This document shows, piece by piece, positions 6,931 through 13,513 of a DNA stretch of 17,900 nt. The stretch is taken from positions 1 to 17,900 of the forward strand of contig JBIOJM010000205.1 in the NCBI GenBank assembly GCA_044450785.1, given 5' to 3'. The position numbers were made by a program, and so were the translations under genes. This stretch comes from JBIOJM01 sp044450785. GTDB lineage: Bacteria; Planctomycetota; Planctomycetia; Isosphaerales; Isosphaeraceae. The notes beneath the pieces are model-generated. The model saw only the letters and a program-made list of their open reading frames with translations. It made no database searches and had not been told where the DNA came from. Each line of letters opens with the position of its first letter. Within the stretch, counting starts at the first letter, position 1.

Positions 6931-7563
6931 ATGCGAGAACATGATCCCAAAAAACCCGGCGTGGCGAGTGGTCACAGCCGGCGCGACTTCCTGCGGGGCT
7001 CGAGCGTGGCGGCGGCCACGGCCGTATTGACCGGCCAGGCCACCCTCGCGCTCGATGAAGCCCAGGCCGCCCAAGGCGAGCCGAAGGTCCTCGCCGGCAC
7101 GGTCGACATCACACTCAAGGTCAACGGTCAGGATCGCTCGTGCGCGGTCGAGCCTCGCAGCACTCTGCTCGACGTGCTCCGCCACCGGCTGGACGTGACG
7201 GGGCCCAAGCGGGTCTGCGATCGCGGCAGTTGCGGCGCCTGCACCGCGATCATCGACGGCGATCCGGTGTACTCCTGTACGACACTCGCCGTCTCGTGCC
7301 AGGGCAAGACGATCGAGACCCTGGAGAGCTTCGACACCGGCGAGCATGGCGTGCCATACGCCTTCCACCAAAACGACGCGCTCCAGTGCGGCTACTGCAC
7401 CCCTGGTTTCGTCACCGCGTGCAAAGCGTTCCTGGACAAGAACCCAAACCCGACCCTTGACGAAGTGCGCAAGGGGCTCGATGGCAACATCTGCCGCTGC
7501 GGCACTTACATCGGCGTCCTGCAAGCGGCGCTCGCCGCGGCCAAAGCCATGAAAGGAGCCTGA
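6931..7563 (+). CDS. molybdenum hydroxylase [2Fe-2S] subunit with Tat signal
   Basis: The 210-aa small subunit of a xanthine dehydrogenase/aldehyde oxidase-type enzyme, carrying electrons from the molybdenum site to FAD. A twin-arginine signal, SRRDFLR (16-22), followed by a hydrophobic alanine-rich stretch and an AQA-type cleavage region near 45-47, predicts export of the folded complex. The plant-ferredoxin-type cluster uses Cys96, 101, 104 and 116. The second cluster uses Cys153 and 156 (QCGYC) and Cys188 and 190 (CRC). All eight ligands are present. The start is the ATG at 6931, with GGGAGA about 8 nt upstream; the frame is open further upstream but loses the family pattern. It heads a four-gene operon, with only 3 nt to the next gene. 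The layout resembles periplasmic aldehyde oxidoreductases such as PaoABC, but the substrate is not known. Confidence 0.94.
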   Translation: MREHDPKKPGVASGHSRRDFLRGSSVAAATAVLTGQATLALDEAQAAQGEPKVLAGTVDITLKVNGQDRSCAVEPRSTLLDVLRHRLDVTGPKRVCDRGSCGACTAIIDGDPVYSCTTLAVSCQGKTIETLESFDTGEHGVPYAFHQNDALQCGYCTPGFVTACKAFLDKNPNPTLDEVRKGLDGNICRCGTYIGVLQAALAAAKAMKGA

Positions 7564-7566
7564 GCC

Positions 7567-9711
7567 ATGGCAAGCTGGCCTGAAACCCCCCGGCTGATCG
7601 GCACGAGGATCGCGCGACTCGACGGCATGGCCAAGGCGTCGGGACGGGCCAAGTATCCGTCCGATGTCCGGCCCGAGGGGACGCTGTTCGGTGTGATGCT
7701 TTACAGCCCATACGCCCACGCCAAGGTCAAGTCGATCGACACCTCGGCCGCCGAGAAGATGCCCGGCGTCAAGGCCGTGATCGTGATCGCCAATCCGGGC
7801 AAGCCTCTCCGCTATCATGGTGACGACATCGCCGCCCTTGCCGCCGAGACAGAGGAGCAGGCCCGAGACGCGGTCCGCGCCATCAAGGTCGAGTACGAAG
7901 TCCTGCCCCATGTCGCGACCGAAGCCCTGTCCATGGCCCCGGGCGCGCCTGTGGTTTTCGAAGGCGGGAACGTCCGCAAGGGCCGCAGCCAATCCCGAGG
8001 CAAGCCCGAAGAGGTCATGGCCGCCGCCGAAGTGACGATCGAGGGCACCTACTCGGTCCCTCTCATTACCCACGTCTGCCTCGAACCCCACGGATTGACC
8101 GTGAAGTGGGAATTCAACGACAAGATTGTCGCCTGGGCAAGCACTCAGAACGTCAGTGGCGTCGCCGGCGACCTCGCCGGTCTGTTTCACATCCCCGCGG
8201 CAAACGTGACGGTTCACACCGACTTCATGGGCGGCGGGTACGGCTCCAAGTTCGGCGCCGATCTGTGGGGCAAGACGGCGGCCGAGCTTTCCAAGAAGGC
8301 TGGCGGCTTGCCCGTCAAGATGTTCCTCGACCGTGTCCAGGAGCACCTGGCGGCTGGCAATCGTCCCAGCGGGTGGGCTCATATCAAGCTGGGCGCGAGC
8401 CGGGATGGCAAGCTCGTCGCCCTGATCGCCGACGCGCGCGGCACCGGCGGCGTCGGCGGCGGCGCCGACGTGGTGTTGCCGTACGTCTACAGCGTTCCCA
8501 ACACGCAGGTCACGCAATCCACCGTCTTGACCAACTTCGGCAGCCAACGAGCCATGAGGGCCCCGCGTCATCCTCAGAGCTGCACCCTCACCGAAGCGGC
8601 CATGGATGATCTTGCCGACAAGCTGGGAATGGATCCGATCGAGTTCCGGCTCAAGAACCTTCCCCAGGGCGATTTCCATACGCCGATCTACGAGGCCGAG
8701 CTCAAGATGGGCGCCGAGCTGATCGGCTGGCGCGAGAAGCGCAAGCCGCGCGGCCAGAACGGCGCCGGCCCCATCAAACACGGACTCGGCGTCGCCCTGC
8801 ACCAGTGGGGCGGCGGCGGCTCCCCCGACAAGAAAGTCTCGTGTACGATCAACGCCGATGGGTCGGTCGAGCTACGGAGCGCAACCCAGGATATCGGCAC
8901 CGGCGCGCGGACGGTCCTGGCGATCATCGCCGCCGAGGTCCTCGGGCTTCAGCCGACCGACATCATCTCGAACATCGGCAATTCGACGTTCCCGCCCGGC
9001 CAGGCGTCGGGAGGCTCGACCACAACGCCGTCGATGTCCCCGCCGACCCTCGACGCAGTCACGAAGGCGAGGGACGCTTTCTTCCAGAAGATCGCCGGGG
9101 CCGTCAAGGCCGCGCCGGAAGACCTCGCCCTCAAGAGCAACCAGCTCTGGGTGTCGGGCGAGCCCGTGATGTCATGGAAAGACGCCTGCCGCAAACTGGG
9201 CATGGCCACAATTTCCGAGACAGGCTCGTTTCAACGGGGGCTCTCCAGCACCGGCGTCGGCGGCTGCCAGTTCGCCCTAGTCGCCGTCGACGTCGAGACC
9301 GGCATGGTGAAGGTCAAGAAGATCGTCGCCATCCAGGACTCGGGGCTGATCATCGACCGGCTGACCTGGGAAAGCCAGGTCTACGGCGGCGTGATCATGG
9401 GACTGAACTACGGCCTGTTCGAGGAGCGGCTCGTGGACCCGACCACGGGCACGATGCTCAACCCCGACATGGAGTGGTACAAGCTGGCCGGCGCGTCCGA
9501 CATCCCCGAGATCGTCGTGCGGGCCTACGAGCCGCCCGAGCAGAAGGCGCGCGGCGTGATCGGAGTGGGCGAGCCCCCGACGATCTCGACCGCGGCCGCC
9601 ATCGGCAACGCGGTGGCCAACGCCATCGGCGTGCGAGTGCCCGAGTGGCCGATGACCCCCCGAAACGTGTTGAATGCCCTGGCCTCGGCTTCCAAAGAAG
9701 GGAAGGCGTAA
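7567..9711 (+). CDS. molybdenum hydroxylase molybdopterin-binding large subunit
   Basis: The 714-aa catalytic subunit, binding molybdenum cofactor and oxidising an aldehyde or N-heterocycle with water as oxygen donor. An a/b hammerhead domain occupies ~23-115 and the two cofactor-binding domains ~140-370 and ~395-640. Recognisable motifs: LEPHG (172-176), GGGYGSKFG (222-230), MRAPRHPQ (330-337), QDIGTG (441-446) and GVGEPP (666-671), in which Glu669 is the expected catalytic base. Length is close to the family norm for three-subunit enzymes. It has no signal peptide of its own, so it probably leaves the cell with the Tat-tagged small subunit. One oddity is Arg334 where many relatives have Gly in the RxxG loop. 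It starts 3 nt after the small-subunit gene and ends 4 nt before the FAD-subunit gene. No XdhC-type maturation gene is nearby. Confidence 0.94.
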   Translation: MASWPETPRLIGTRIARLDGMAKASGRAKYPSDVRPEGTLFGVMLYSPYAHAKVKSIDTSAAEKMPGVKAVIVIANPGKPLRYHGDDIAALAAETEEQARDAVRAIKVEYEVLPHVATEALSMAPGAPVVFEGGNVRKGRSQSRGKPEEVMAAAEVTIEGTYSVPLITHVCLEPHGLTVKWEFNDKIVAWASTQNVSGVAGDLAGLFHIPAANVTVHTDFMGGGYGSKFGADLWGKTAAELSKKAGGLPVKMFLDRVQEHLAAGNRPSGWAHIKLGASRDGKLVALIADARGTGGVGGGADVVLPYVYSVPNTQVTQSTVLTNFGSQRAMRAPRHPQSCTLTEAAMDDLADKLGMDPIEFRLKNLPQGDFHTPIYEAELKMGAELIGWREKRKPRGQNGAGPIKHGLGVALHQWGGGGSPDKKVSCTINADGSVELRSATQDIGTGARTVLAIIAAEVLGLQPTDIISNIGNSTFPPGQASGGSTTTPSMSPPTLDAVTKARDAFFQKIAGAVKAAPEDLALKSNQLWVSGEPVMSWKDACRKLGMATISETGSFQRGLSSTGVGGCQFALVAVDVETGMVKVKKIVAIQDSGLIIDRLTWESQVYGGVIMGLNYGLFEERLVDPTTGTMLNPDMEWYKLAGASDIPEIVVRAYEPPEQKARGVIGVGEPPTISTAAAIGNAVANAIGVRVPEWPMTPRNVLNALASASKEGKA

Positions 9712-9715
9712 ATCT

Positions 9716-10708
9716 ATGAAAGCCTTTGAGTACGCTGCCCCGACCAGCATCGATGATGCGGTCAAGCTCCTGGGCGCCCCGAACGCGGCGGCCCTTTCGG
9801 GAGGGACCGACCTGATCAGCCGCATGAAAGACTACGTGACGTCCCCCGATCGCGTGGTCTACCTCAAGGACATCAAGGCCCTCTCGGGCATCGCCGGCGA
9901 CGCGAAGTTGAGCGGCTTGACGATCGGCGCCGGCACCCGGCTCGCCGAGATTGTTGCAAACGAAGGGGTCCGCGAGTCGTACCCCGCCCTCTGGCAGGCG
10001 ACGCGTGAAGTCGGCTCGCCTCAAATCCGGAACATGGCCACGCTCGGCGGCAACTTGCTCCAGCGCCCGCGGTGCTGGTACTTCCGCGCCGGGCACGGCC
10101 TGCTGGCCATGAAGGACGGCAAGAGCCTGGTCCGGGCCGGCGACAACCGCTACCACGCGATCTTCATGACCGACGGCGACGCACTGTTCGTCAACCCCTC
10201 AAGCCTGGCCGTGGCCTTGAGCGCGCTCGACGCCCAGGCGACGATCACAGGCCCCAAGGGCGAACGCACCTTCAAGATCGAGGAGCTCTACCAGGTCCCC
10301 AAGCGCGAGACCGACAGCGAGTTCTTGATCGGGCCTGGCGAAGTCCTCACCAAGGTCATGATCCCAGCGGCCAAGGGGAAGAACGCCTCGTACGAGGCAC
10401 GGCACAAGCAGGCGCAAGACTGGCCGCTCGTGCTGGCCTCGGTCAACCTCACGATGGACGGAGATTCAGTCTCCACCGCCAAGATCGTCCTCTGCGGCGT
10501 GGCACCCATCCCGTGGCGGAGCGCCGCCGCGGAGCGCGCGATCACGGGCAAGCGCCTCACGGTTGAAACCGCGTCAATGGCCGGCGAAGCCGCCGCCCAA
10601 GGCGCCGCCCCCCTGTCGATGAACGGTTACAAAGTTCCCCTGACCAGGACCGTGGTCAAGCGGGCCTTGCTCGCGGCCATCGGCAACCGCTACTGGGAGG
10701 AGGCCTGA
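9716..10708 (+). CDS. molybdenum hydroxylase FAD-binding medium subunit
   Basis: The 330-aa FAD-binding subunit, passing electrons from the iron-sulphur clusters to the final acceptor. The FAD loop is ALSGGTDL (26-33), and the second flavin segment is IRNMATLGGNLLQRPRCWYF (104-123). The C-terminal CO-dehydrogenase flavoprotein domain spans ~225-325. PaoB-type subunits carry an extra [4Fe-4S] cluster with several cysteines after the QR.RC motif; here only Cys120 is present in that region, so the extra cluster is not expected. The start is the ATG at 9716, with GGAAGG upstream inside the end of the large-subunit gene; the earlier in-frame Met at 9674 lies inside the previous gene and has no family match. 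It is followed after 5 nt by the four-cysteine small gene. Confidence 0.93.
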   Translation: MKAFEYAAPTSIDDAVKLLGAPNAAALSGGTDLISRMKDYVTSPDRVVYLKDIKALSGIAGDAKLSGLTIGAGTRLAEIVANEGVRESYPALWQATREVGSPQIRNMATLGGNLLQRPRCWYFRAGHGLLAMKDGKSLVRAGDNRYHAIFMTDGDALFVNPSSLAVALSALDAQATITGPKGERTFKIEELYQVPKRETDSEFLIGPGEVLTKVMIPAAKGKNASYEARHKQAQDWPLVLASVNLTMDGDSVSTAKIVLCGVAPIPWRSAAAERAITGKRLTVETASMAGEAAAQGAAPLSMNGYKVPLTRTVVKRALLAAIGNRYWEEA

Positions 10709-10713
10709 GTTCC

Positions 10714-10953
10714 ATGGCCGATATCCAACCCAACGACCTTCCGGTCATCGAGCAGCCGGCCTCACCCTGCCGTCATCTCCGCAACAAGGGAATGTATGTT
10801 TATGCCGACGGACAGGAAAACGAGACGGAGGACGACTACGATCGCACGAATTACTGGTGTTTCGAGACCATGAAAACCTTTGGCCCGGACGACCAGTTCG
10901 TCGGCGGTCGTGAGTGCCGCAGCTCATCGCGGCCCTGCTACCAACCAATCTGA
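10714..10953 (+). CDS. small four-cysteine protein, last gene of the molybdenum hydroxylase operon
   Basis: A 79-aa protein of unknown function. It has four cysteines (19, 49, 68, 75) and one histidine, His21, in CRH, and is otherwise acidic and polar (ENETEDDYDRTNYWCFE at 35-51). The spacing would suit a small zinc or iron-sulphur site, or disulphides if exported, but no known fold is recognised. No signal peptide or membrane segment is seen. It starts 5 nt after the FAD-subunit stop and has a strong GGGAGGAGG site about 10 nt upstream, within that gene's end, so it is very probably translated with the enzyme. An assembly factor or extra subunit is a reasonable guess from context only. Its last 16 bp overlap, tail to tail, the last gene of the opposite-strand small-protein array. 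Confidence 0.78.
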   Translation: MADIQPNDLPVIEQPASPCRHLRNKGMYVYADGQENETEDDYDRTNYWCFETMKTFGPDDQFVGGRECRSSSRPCYQPI

Positions 10954-11165
10954 TCGACGGCCAATGTGATCTCCTGGATGAGTGCCAGGTCGATCATGTG
11001 CACGCCGGCTTCGTCATACAACACGATGTCCCGCTTCCGCGGCGGCGGCAGCGCCACGAAGTCCGGGTGGCTGACCAGGAACGACCGTCCATCCAGCAGC
11101 CGGATCTCGAAGACCCTGAACGGCTGCTGATGGAGGGCCTCCCGCACTCGCTCCAGTTGCGCCAT
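10938..11165 (-). CDS. small PF..F-type protein, array copy C (75 aa)
   Basis: One of three adjacent paralogues with the shared pattern L....PF..F...L..G.S..V.HP..VA.....D..G.H...L. The function is unknown; the pattern suggests a compact beta-rich domain. Copy C reads QPFRVFEIRLLDGRSFLVSH, then PDFVALPPP and DEAGVHMIDL. It lacks the basic Gly/Lys tail of copies A and B and ends in DQIGW. I chose the ATG at 11163-11165 because MAQLERVREAL aligns with the starts of A and B; a GTG nine bases upstream overlaps the stop of copy B (GTGA), but it sits too close to the AAAGGGAG site. Its 3' end overlaps the four-cysteine gene by 16 bp in convergent orientation. Confidence 0.72.
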   Translation of the reverse strand: MAQLERVREALHQQPFRVFEIRLLDGRSFLVSHPDFVALPPPRKRDIVLYDEAGVHMIDLALIQEITLAVDQIGW

Positions 11166-11170
11166 CGCAA

Positions 11171-11428
11171 TCACCCGCTCCCTTTCTTCTTCGGGCGCTT
11201 CCCCGGCCCATCCCCGTCCGACGTCACCGGTTCCATCACCGCGACCAGAAGCATCTCGACCAGATGCACGCCGGCGTCATCGTACACCGTCATTTCCCGG
11301 CCGTTGACCGAGCACGCCACCAGCCCGGGATGCCGAACCGTGAACGACTGACCGCCGGCCAGCTTGACCGCGAACAGCCGAAACGGCTGGGTCGTCACCA
11401 GTTGACGGAGCCGGTCGCGCGTGGCCAT
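11171..11428 (-). CDS. small PF..F-type protein, array copy B (85 aa)
   Basis: The middle member of the tandem array. It shows the family pattern in QPFRLFAVKLAGGQSFTVRH, then PGLVAC and DDAGVHLVEM. A basic tail (GPGKRPKKKGSG) follows the domain, so it might bind nucleic acid or an acidic partner; that is inference. The start ATG at 11426-11428 has GGAGGGA about 9 nt upstream, inside the last codons of copy A. Only 3 nt separate it from the stop of copy A, and its own stop overlaps the region before copy C, so the three genes are surely one transcript. It is the most diverged of the three in the domain core (Gly-Leu for Asp-Phe after HP; Cys after VA). No cellular role is known. Confidence 0.75.
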   Translation of the reverse strand: MATRDRLRQLVTTQPFRLFAVKLAGGQSFTVRHPGLVACSVNGREMTVYDDAGVHLVEMLLVAVMEPVTSDGDGPGKRPKKKGSG

Positions 11429-11431
11429 TGG

Positions 11432-11680
11432 TCATGTCCCTCCCTTGGGCTTTCGCCCTCTCCCCGGGATTGCCGGTTGGAGCTCGACCACCAGATTGAG
11501 GTCAATCCAGTGCGGACCGTCCTCGTCGTGGACCGTGAGGTCCCGGCCGCGGGGAGGGGCCGGCAGGGCGATGAAGTCCGGGTGCTTCACCAGGTACGAA
11601 CGGCCGTCGACGAGATGGACAGTGAACGGTTGGAAGGGCACCGCATGCGTCGCGTTGCGGAGCTGCTCGATCGTGGCCAT
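11432..11680 (-). CDS. small PF..F-type protein, array copy A (82 aa)
   Basis: The first gene of the tandem array. It shows the family pattern in VPFQPFTVHLVDGRSYLVKH, then PDFIALP and DEDGPHWIDL, and ends in a basic tail, GRGRKPKGGT. The start ATG at 11678-11680 has GGAGG about 10 nt upstream. The 24 bp around its start (11672-11695) are identical to the 24 bp around the start of copy B (11420-11443), which shows that the unit, with its ribosome binding site, was duplicated. No signal peptide or membrane segment is visible. The family appears as small hypothetical proteins in planctomycetes (recollection, not checked). Confidence 0.77.
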   Translation of the reverse strand: MATIEQLRNATHAVPFQPFTVHLVDGRSYLVKHPDFIALPAPPRGRDLTVHDEDGPHWIDLNLVVELQPAIPGRGRKPKGGT

Positions 11681-11982
11681 TGGTCATGTCCCTCCTCGCT
11701 TGCCAGGGGCGCCATTTTACCTGCCGGTACCAGTACGTTCCGTTCTCTGGATGCTACGGGGTGGTTACATGAGTGTCAACGAACGATCAATCGATCGAAG
11801 ATCCGACGGAGTCCGACTCGATTTCATGAGAACGCGACGGAACACCAGATTCCTTCACAATCTCTCTTGATAGTTGCGAGACGGAATGGCATTCTAAGAC
11901 GCGTCGTTCTTCTTGCGGGAAGAGACGACAGGCTCAATGCGTTTATGGACTCTCGCACAACGTTCACGAGGAGACTTGAGCA
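11681..11982. other. intergenic stretch between divergent small genes
   Basis: This stretch separates copy A of the small-protein array (minus) from the 43-aa basic protein gene (plus), so promoters for both should lie here. Around 11700-11960 it is AT-richer than the neighbouring genes. TTGATA at 11867-11872 with CATTCT 17 bp later is a weak candidate promoter for the plus-strand gene. Bases 11684-11713, read on the minus strand, spell GAPGKRGGT and a stop, like the tails of array copies A and B, and may be the last trace of a fourth copy. No further gene is supported. Confidence 0.5.
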
Positions 11983-12114
11983 ATGGGCGACGCGCGTGAT
12001 ACCGCCAAGAAGAAGAAGGCCGTCGAGAAGAAGGGCGCGAAGAGCAAGCCTGCCCCAGTCGCCGCCGCCGCGGCCAAGGCGCCGGCCAAGCCGGCCAAGC
12101 CGGCCAAGAAGTAA
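11983..12114 (+). CDS. 43-aa lysine/alanine/proline-rich basic protein
   Basis: The frame from the ATG at 11983 to the TAA at 12112-12114 encodes MGDARDTAKKKKAVEKKGAK, then SKPAPVAAAAAKAPAKPAKP and AKK. It is about one third lysine, with alanine and proline, and contains AKP repeats like the tail of histone H1 or of bacterial H1-like/HupB-type proteins. It lacks any globular domain. A good AGGAGA site lies 8 nt upstream, and a strong intrinsic terminator begins 24 nt after the stop, so it has its own complete transcription unit. Binding to DNA or RNA is inferred from charge only. It could also be a ribosome-associated or otherwise disordered accessory peptide. Confidence 0.68.
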   Translation: MGDARDTAKKKKAVEKKGAKSKPAPVAAAAAKAPAKPAKPAKK

Positions 12115-12137
12115 CGGTCTTCCCGGATTCGTTTGAC

Positions 12138-12200
12138 AGCCCTGGATCTGGAGTCGCGTCGCTCGTCGAATTGACGCGGCTTCGGATCCGGGCTTTTTTT
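12138..12200 (+). terminator. intrinsic terminator after the 43-aa basic protein gene
   Basis: The outer stem AGCCC(T)GGATC (12138-12148) pairs with GATCCGGGCT (12185-12194). The loop contains a second stem, AGTCGCGTC with GACGCGGCT (9 bp, one G-U). A run of seven T follows directly (12194-12200). It is polarised for the plus strand: no T-run flanks the other side, so it would not serve the minus-strand gene that ends at 12242. Confidence 0.85.
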
Positions 12201-12241
12201 ACGCCGGTCGCGGATGCGTCGCCTCACAATCACAGGGCTGC

Positions 12242-13504
12242 TTATGCCCCGCCGCGATGCGACCGCCAAGCCTTGGTTCCGAGACGGACCTGCGCCGCCT
12301 TGAGGCTTCGGGTCGTGAGCTCCACGGTGAATGGGTGCGACGGCACGGCGTATTGCTCATCCGAGAGTTGAGCGGCCAAAGCCCACGCCGATTTCGACAG
12401 TTCCACCTGGCCCGAGCACTTCCAGAGCCAGGCCATCCACAAGAGCATGCGCCGGTACAACTCGAGTCGATGAATGAGCCGGTGCTCGAAAAGAAACCGG
12501 TAGGCGCCGGCGTCACGGTCGGGGTCGGCGGCCGGCCTCCCCTCACGGAGACGGATTTCCTCCGCGAGCTCGAAGGTGAGCGGCGAGGCATCCAGCCAGG
12601 AGGGGCACGCGTCGAGCAGGGCGTGGGCTCGTTCCGGAATCTCCTCGGGGGGAATCGACGAACAGCTCAGGCCGGGGACCGTCGCCGGGAACCCGGCGGG
12701 CTGGAACTCACGGCCGAGCGTTCCATCAAGCCAGTCGCGCACCGCGGCGGGAACGGCCGTACCGCAGAGCATCAAGCTCCCCGCCAGCAATCCGAGAGCC
12801 AGCTCGGGGACGTCACCGACGCAGTCAGCCCCCGTCTGCTGGTTCACGTCATCGAGCAGACGACCGGCGCGGGGCGACTCGGGTTCCACCTCTCCGAAAA
12901 CGTCGCGGATGCCTCGTTGCACGTCGCACAAGAACGCGGCGGTCCGGCGCTGGGCCTTCTGGTTGACGGAGATGACGATCGAGCTGCGACCCCGGCCGTT
13001 GACCGGCGCGACCAGGCAGCGCGCCAACCGTGCCTCCGTTCGTTCCGGAGCCGACATCCCGTTTTCGGACTGCTCCAGGCCGGCGCGTTCGGTCCGGCAG
13101 GGGGCGTGTGTCTCCTGGCTCACCAAGGTCGCCCGCGCGGGCACGTCGTGTCCGTGACCCGGGCATGCCTCGGCATCAGCCCGCGGGATGGCCCTCGAGG
13201 CCGCCTCTCGGGTCCGTGCGTCGCGTGCAGTGGACAAGAGCCGGAGCAACGTAAGAACGCCAGGCCTGTTGCGATAATGAGATAACTCGTCGATGATCGA
13301 GAGGCGAACCTCCAGCTCGACCGACGCCAGACCCTCGAGCGCATGCCAGCACTCCTGGGAATCGTGTCCCAGTTGCTCGACGATTTCCCGGAGCGTAGGA
13401 TTCTCGCTCGACGCGCCGTCGCGATCATCTGTCGGGCGCAGGCCCTCCGAGCCATCCCAGCCGGCAACGGGCAATTCATCAGACTCGGACGCGTCTGAGC
13501 TCAT
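12242..13504 (-). CDS. hypothetical protein, 420 aa, with HEAT-like N-terminal segment
   Basis: Not a named family that I recognise. After an acidic, disordered N-terminus (1-35), residues ~36-108 form amphipathic helices of HEAT-repeat character (CWHALEGLASVELEVRLSII, then RPGVLTLLRLL and TREAASRAI). Residues ~155-215 carry RLARCLVAPVNGRGRSSIVI and QRRTAAFLCDVQRGIRDVFG. The ~230-290 part has ELALGLLAGSLMLCG and VRDWLDGTLGREFQP, and the C-terminal third is helical, with Trp- and Leu-rich stretches. There is no signal peptide. It starts 9 nt after the stop of the secreted propeller-like gene, so it is the third gene of the helicase-led cluster. The start ATG at 13502-13504 has only a weak GGTGA site and may rely on coupling. 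Its function is unknown. Confidence 0.8.
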   Translation of the reverse strand: MSSDASESDELPVAGWDGSEGLRPTDDRDGASSENPTLREIVEQLGHDSQECWHALEGLASVELEVRLSIIDELSHYRNRPGVLTLLRLLSTARDARTREAASRAIPRADAEACPGHGHDVPARATLVSQETHAPCRTERAGLEQSENGMSAPERTEARLARCLVAPVNGRGRSSIVISVNQKAQRRTAAFLCDVQRGIRDVFGEVEPESPRAGRLLDDVNQQTGADCVGDVPELALGLLAGSLMLCGTAVPAAVRDWLDGTLGREFQPAGFPATVPGLSCSSIPPEEIPERAHALLDACPSWLDASPLTFELAEEIRLREGRPAADPDRDAGAYRFLFEHRLIHRLELYRRMLLWMAWLWKCSGQVELSKSAWALAAQLSDEQYAVPSHPFTVELTTRSLKAAQVRLGTKAWRSHRGGA

Positions 13505-13513
13505 CTACAGTGT

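Noticed and set aside
6589..8802. 737-codon open frame on the minus strand across the molybdenum hydroxylase genes
   Set aside because: It mirrors the codon structure of the two plus-strand genes, which have full family motifs. Its translation is His/Gly/Arg-rich with no recognisable domain; it is a high-GC shadow.
11421..11870. Plus-strand frame ending with MSVNERSIDRR after the small-protein array
   Set aside because: Most of it is antisense to array copy A. The tail has no ribosome site and no pattern of a real protein.
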